A program made the position numbers and the translations under genes. Positions 58,721 through 64,000 of a stretch of 64,000 nt of DNA are shown one piece after another; position 1 is the stretch's first letter, and the number at the start of each line of letters is the position of its first letter. The notes beneath the pieces are model-generated. The model did not search any database. It was not told the origin of the DNA and worked only from the letters and a program-made list of their open reading frames with translations. The stretch is from Physella acuta (taxonomy: Eukaryota > Mollusca > Gastropoda > Physidae), in the NCBI RefSeq assembly GCF_028476545.1, contig NW_026731615.1, positions 434,001-498,000 on the forward strand, written 5' to 3'.

Positions 58721-60315
58721 CTAGAATACCCGTCATCCGTTGGATAACTGTGGGTTTCGGGGGTCATCCATCAAAAAACATCACGTCTGTCACTCAGAGG
58801 CATAGCGATCCTTCCCGGCGCCCGGGGACAAAGTTTTCGATTTGAACCCCCCCCCCTCAAACTTTTGATGTGCACCCCCCCCCCCCCACTCAAACTTTCG
58901 ATTTGAACCCCCCTCAACCTATCAATTTATTTTTCCAAACCATTTTGGCGCCCCAACATATGTCCCCCCCCCCTTCCCCCCTCCACCTCCCCACCCCCCC
59001 TTCCCCCCCCCCCGCCTCCCCTCCCCTCCCCACCCCCCGCCTCCCCTCCCCACCCCCCGCCTCCCCTCCCCACCCCCGCCTCCCCTCCCCTACCGTCCCC
59101 CCCCCCCCCCCCCTCCTCGGTACGCTACTGCAGTGTCACTTATCGTCACAAAAAACAGACCCCACATTCAAATATATGTTTTTTATCTTTTAAAAACACC
59201 GAAAACACCGATTTCGGACTATCCCTTCATAAACTGACGTCACAGGTGACCTACTCAACTCTACTTCACCTGCCCAGTGTCCTGCCAAGTCTCAGACAAC
59301 ATGTTTTTATCGTTTAAAAAACAATTCCAGCCGAGCATGTATCTGACCACACTATCCTTTCATATGCTTAGGACAAAGAAACAGATGAACTCTACTTCAC
59401 CTGCCCTGTATCTTGCCAAGTTCAGATAGGCAACGTTATCATTCACATCTAAAAAAAAAAATTGAAAAAAAAAATTTCACTGACATATTGGTCTAGAACC
59501 CGTGCCTCCTGCATGAGAGCTGACTACGCTACCATTTTAGCTATTTACTCGTGACGTCACAAGTGAATTTTTATACTATACTATGTGTCTCCTTATGCAA
59601 CTTGATTTACGCGTATAGATTCTAGATCTAGATCTAAAAATAAGTCTAGTAGTACTAACTTTCAAATTAAATTTTATCTTAAATAAGCCAAACAAAGATT
59701 TATATAAAATAATTAAGGCCTGAAATAGATTCTAGATGTAGAATTTACATTGAATCTAGTGACCTACATCTAGGCTAGATCTAGATCTAGATCCTAGGCT
59801 AGATTCATAAATTTCCTTCGATAGCTGATCTTTAGATCTAGAGAAATTTATCGTAAAACTAAATGAAAAAGACAGTTGAAAATTGATATAAGTGTTGGAA
59901 CGTAATAAATACAGCAAACGGACGTATTGTTAAAGTTATGACCGACAGAAAATTAGATTTAGAACGCGTTAAACTTTTGAATGGGAACACAATTTTCTTC
60001 AATAGACGCCGCCATTTTATTGTACTAAAGAGTAAACAAAAACCTGTGACGTCACTATTCCCACAAAGTTTAGTCAAGGTTCTAACATTTTAAAAAAAAA
60101 TGGGTTATTCTGCGTAGGAATAAATCAATAAATTAATTAACGTCTTTAAATAAATTTGTGATCAACAGTCTGTCTGCATTAAAAAATTATTCTCTACCTG
60201 CATACCATTTTACAGCTTTCCAGATAGAGTCGAACATATCACAATTTTCGATCAGGCAAACAAATAAATATTCAAACATGTAAACAAAGTTGACTTTTAG
60301 TAGTATATAGATAAT
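58721..60315. repeat. large duplicated segment, copy 1
   Basis: It begins CTAGAATACCCGTCATCCGT and ends TTGACTTTTAGTAGTATATA. The whole block recurs at 61331-62861 in the same orientation, with scattered substitutions and small indels. It contains a C-rich hAT-like element, two SINE-tail motifs, an AGATCTAG-rich stretch and GACGCCGCCATTTTATT. There is no recognised gene. Confidence 0.92.
58795..59130. mobile_element. C-rich hAT-like element within duplicated segment 1
   Basis: CAGAGGCATAGCGA and a right end with GGTACGCTACTG are imperfect inverted termini of the CAGTGGCGTAGC type. TGTCACT flanks both sides (58788-58794 and 59134-59140), with three extra bases on the right. The interior has CGCCCGGGGACAAA and inverted copies of the TTTCGATTTG core, then a CCCCGCCTCCCCTCCCCA minisatellite. 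Confidence 0.75.
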
Positions 60316-61010
60316 GACCGCATTAAATGTTCTACTGTACTCCACTAAAACCTAACATTGTCTAGTGTCGCCCCCCCCCCACATAGCCTCTGCTAGGATG
60401 GTATCTTGTCCCCCCCCCCACCCTGCCTCTGCTAGGATGGTATCTTGTCCCCCCCCCCCACCCTGCCTCTGCTAGGATGGTATCTTGTCCCCGCATTGTT
60501 TTATGTTGAATAATGACCGCATCAAATGATCCACTGTACTCCACTAAAACCTAGCATTGTCTAGTGTCGCCCCCCCCACCCCATCCAGCCTCTGCTAGGA
60601 TGGTATCTTGTCGTCCCCCCCCCCCACCCTGCCTCTGCTAGGATGGTATCTTGTCGTCCCCCCCCCCACCCAGCCTCTGCTAGGATGGTATCTTGTCCCC
60701 CCCCCACCCTGCCTCTGCTAGGATGGTATCTTGTCGTCCCCCCCACCCTGCCTCTGCTAGGATGGTATCTTGTCCCCCCACCCCATCCCGCTTCTGCTAG
60801 GATGGTATCTTGTCCCCGCATTGTTTTATGTTGAATAATGACCGCATCAAATGTTCCACTGTACTCCACTAAAACCTAACAATGTCTAGTGTCGCCCCCC
60901 ACCCAGCCTCTGCTAGGATGGTATCTTGTCGCCCCCCCCCCCACCCAGTATATGCTAGGATGTTATCTTGTCCCCCCATTGTTTTATGTTGAATAATGAC
61001 CGCATCAGAT
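60315..61010. repeat. composite C-tract satellite
   Basis: A short unit of about 40 bp (CCTCTGCTAGGATGGTATCT, TGTCC, then a C run and CACCCTG) repeats two to six times inside a larger unit bounded by GCATTGTTTTATGTTGAATA, ATGACCGCATCAAATG and TGTACTCCACTAAAACC. About three large units are present. Confidence 0.92.
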
Positions 61011-61330
61011 GACAACAGGGCGGCTTACACGACTTTTTTTTCTTACCTCAACTCGTATTTCGTTTCGCCAGATTTTTATAGTGTCAAGTTTTTGTACGTT
61101 ATTCAAGGCTATTTTTTCCCCCATTAAAAATCCCATTCGTATCTTACTTCTTGACGCTACTTTAGAGCATGTTCCTTGGCTGGAAAATTAATTTCATCGC
61201 GAATGAAATGGATTTCGCACATAAGTTAAAAAGATACCACCACACATCCACCTATCTGTACAATTATGCCCCCCCCCCCCCCACACAGACACACTCGGCA
61301 CCACTTCATACGCCAAGTTATAGTAAATTA

Positions 61331-62861
61331 CTAGAATACCCGTCATCCGTTGGATAACTGTGGGTTTCGGGGGTCATCCATAAAAAAACATCACGTCTGT
61401 CACTCAGAGGCATAGCGACCCTTCCCGGCGCCCGGGGACAAACTTTTCGATTTTAACCCCCCCCCCCCAAGATTTCGATTTTCAACCCCCCCCCCCCTCA
61501 AACTTTCGATTTGCACCCCCCTCAACCTTTCAATTTATTTTTCCAAACCATTTTGGCGCCCCAACATATGTCCCCCCGCCCCCCCCCTCCACCTCCCCCC
61601 GCCTCCCCTTCCCCCCCCCCCCGCCTCCCCCCTCCCCCCCGCCTCCCCTCCCGCCCCCCCCCCCTCCTCGCTACGCTACTGCAGTGTCACTTATGGTCAC
61701 AAAAAACAGACCCCACATTCAAAAATATGTTTTTTATCTTTTAAAAACACCGAAAACACCGATTTCGGACTATCCCTTCATATACTGACGTCACATGTGA
61801 CCTACTCAACTCTACTTCACCTGCCCAGTGTCCCGCCAAGTCTCAGACAACTTGTTTTTATCGTTTAAAAAACGATTCCAGCCGAGCATGTCTCTGACCA
61901 CACTATCCTTTCATATGCTTAGGACAAAGAAACAGATGAACTCTACTTCACCTGCCCTGTATCCTGCCAAGTTCAGATAGGCAACTTTATCATTCACATC
62001 TAAAAAAAAAAATATTGAAAAAAAAATATCATTGACATATTGGTCCAGAACCTGTGCCACCCACATGAGAGCGGGCTACGCTACCAACTTAGCTATTTAC
62101 TCGTGACGTCACAAATGAATTTTTATACTATACTTTTGAGTCTCCGCGCATAGATCTAGTAGTAGTAACTTTCAAATTAAATTTAATCTTAAATTAGCCA
62201 AACAAAGATTTATATAAAATAATTAAGGCCTGAAATAGATTCTAGATGTATTAAGGCCTGAAATAGATTCTAGATGTAGAATTTACATTAAGTCTAGATC
62301 TAGAATTTACACTGAGTCTAGTAGTGATCTAGATCTAGGCTAGATCTAGGCTAGATTCATAACTTCCCTTCGACAGCTGATCTTTAGATCTAGAGAAATT
62401 TATCGTAAAACTAAATGAAAAAGACAGTTGAAAATTGATATAAGTGTTGGAACGTAATAAATACAGCAAACGGACGTATTGTTTAAGTTATAGCCGGCAG
62501 AAAATTAGCTTTGTAACGCGTTAAACTTTTGAATGGGCCACAAAGTCTATGATGAGTCCGCCATTTTTATTGAACCAAAAAGTAAACACATCAAGGGACG
62601 TCACTATCCCCACAAAGTTTATTCAAAGTATTAACATTTTTAAAAAAATACGGTTAATTTAACTATGAATAAATCAATAAATTAATTAACGTCTTTAAAT
62701 AAATTTGTGATCAACAGTCTGTCTGCATTAAAAAATTATTCTCTACCTGCATACCATTTTACAGCTTTCCAGATAGAGTCGAACATATCACAATTTTCGA
62801 TCAGGCAAACAAATAAATATTCAAACATGTAAACAAAGTTGACTTTTAGTAGTATATAGAT
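61331..62861. repeat. large duplicated segment, copy 2
   Basis: Same order and orientation as 58721-60315. Differences include shorter C tracts, a local duplication near 62225-62275 (TTAAGGCCTGAAATAGATTC twice) and small deletions. It is followed by different sequence (GACACTCACAG). Confidence 0.92.
61405..61681. mobile_element. C-rich hAT-like element within duplicated segment 2
   Basis: Counterpart of 58795-59130, with the right end CTCGCTACGCTACTG closer to the family form. It shares the same flanking TGTCACT, so the insertion predates the segment duplication. Confidence 0.75.
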
Positions 62862-63370
62862 GACACTCACAGTAAAAAAAAAAATAGCTCGTCAATTCTT
62901 GATTAAAAGCAAAAGACATGATTGTAATCCCGTTGGTTACGGAAATTCACCCAACCGTTTTGAATAGCAACAATTTTACATAGCGATATGCTTGGGAATA
63001 ACATTCCTCCATACCACCCCACCGCTAACTCAATTAGCATTTAACCCTCGGTTTAATCCACGTTTCTATGCTATGAAAGCAATGTAGACATTCACATCCA
63101 AAAAGCCAAGTTGTTTACTTGTGTATGCTAGCAACATGGTGCATAGTATTGACGCCACGGTCGGTGAAGCGAAGAATCAACAGAAAGCCACCCCATATTT
63201 GCTGAGAGCAGGCAATGTGTGTCAACAAAACAATGATCTGTATCTCGGCTGATGTTTGTGTCACTCCCCGTTTTGCTTGATTTGATGACTGTCTCGCTTG
63301 TATGTAATTTTGCTGGTCTTCGGAAATCGACTATAGTCAGGCAACTGATGTTGAGCCTGTTCTTTCACTG
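62862..63370. other. unique stretch without a recognised gene
   Basis: Ordinary composition, with no exon or repeat recognised, between the duplicated segment and the terminal array. Confidence 0.45.
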
Positions 63371-64000
63371 TAGCCCCTTCCTGAAATGTAGCATCTTTTA
63401 AAACTATAGCCCATTCCTGAAATGTAGCATCTTTTAAAACTATAGCCCATTCCTGAAATGTAGCATCTTTTAAAACTATAGCCCATTCCTGAAATATAGC
63501 ATCTTTTAAAGCTATAGGCCCTTCCTGAAATGTAGTATCTTTTAAAACTATATCCCCTTTCTGAAATGTAGCATCTTTTAAAACTATAGCCCCTTCCTGA
63601 AATGTAGCATCTTTTTAAACTATAGCCCCTTCCTGAAATGTAGCATCTTTTTAAACTATATGCCCTTTCCTGAAATGTGGCATCTTTTAAACTATAGCCC
63701 CTTCCTGAAATGTAGAATCTTTTAAAACTATATGCCCTTTCCTGAAATGTGGCATCTTTTAAACTATAGCCCCTTCCTGAAATGTAGCATCTTTTTAAAC
63801 TATATGCCCCTTCCTGAAATGTAGCATCTTTTTAAACTATAGCCCCTTTCTGAAATGTAGCATCTTTTAAAACTATATGCCCCTTCCTGAAATGTAGCAT
63901 CTTTTTAAACTATAGCCCCTTCCTGAAATGTAGCATCTTTTTAAACTAAATGCCATTTCCTGAAATGTAGCATCTTTTAAACTATAGCCCCTTCCTGAAA
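63371..64000. repeat. 36-37-bp tandem array, about 17 copies, running off the window
   Basis: CCTGAAATGTAGCATCTTTT then AAAACTATAGCCCC repeats to the last base. Variants include TATATGCCC and GTGGCATC. The end of the array is not in the window. Confidence 0.95.

Noticed and set aside
59031-59090. CCCCGCCTCCCC units as Sp1-type promoter sites
   Set aside because: They form a short minisatellite inside a C-rich transposon copy, so the similarity to GC boxes is most simply explained by low complexity.
63371-64000. Possible CRISPR-like array because of regular 36-37-bp repeats
   Set aside because: Units are directly adjacent with no unique spacers, and the genome is eukaryotic. It is an ordinary tandem repeat.

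Overview
The window looks like animal nuclear DNA: AT-rich, with intron-split genes using GT-AG junctions, tRNA-derived SINEs, many small inverted-repeat DNA transposons, long TA microsatellites and dozens of private minisatellites. The three recognisable genes are conserved across animals. The SINE body, the dense palindromic AGATCTAG motif and the G-tract repeats suggest a mollusc, most likely a gastropod. That placement is inference, because no diagnostic locus such as rRNA or mitochondrial sequence is present.

Layout. 1-5700: AT-rich DNA with no recognised gene, a 24-bp tandem repeat, C-tract repeats and, just upstream of the first gene, an inverted-repeat element (about 4919-5494). 5739-9913 (+): complete seven-exon TIPRL (TIP41-like, 264 aa). 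13623-20446 (-, with a 5'UTR exon edge to 20527): complete six-coding-exon PAWR/Par-4 homologue (485 aa), convergent with TIPRL. 20528-41147: a gene-poor block packed with nested hAT-like elements (25384, 26435, 27155, 27391, 28260, 31388, 34573 and 35444, most with exact 8-bp target-site duplications), a perfect 37-bp-TIR element (23736-24278), a broken C2H2 zinc-finger fragment and SINEs. 41148-53169 (+): ten coding exons of an ARHGAP1 homologue covering the N-terminus and the CRAL-TRIO/BCH domain. The RhoGAP half is not found before the window ends. 53170-64000: almost entirely tandem arrays (25-bp, 14-bp, 19/18-bp and 36-bp units), a C-tract composite satellite and a 1.5-1.6 kb segment present twice.

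The genes do not form a pathway. TIPRL regulates PP2A-family phosphatases, PAWR is a pro-apoptotic coiled-coil protein and ARHGAP1 is a Rho/Cdc42 GAP; they are simply neighbours. The most interesting pattern is structural. In two genes, short tandem duplications span splice sites. One exact 54-bp copy in PAWR carries a second 3' splice site in frame with an open 18-codon extension. Others duplicate a second PAWR acceptor, an ARHGAP1 donor and an ARHGAP1 acceptor. A second theme is a hAT-like family whose G-rich core acts as an expandable minisatellite (one to seven units between copies).
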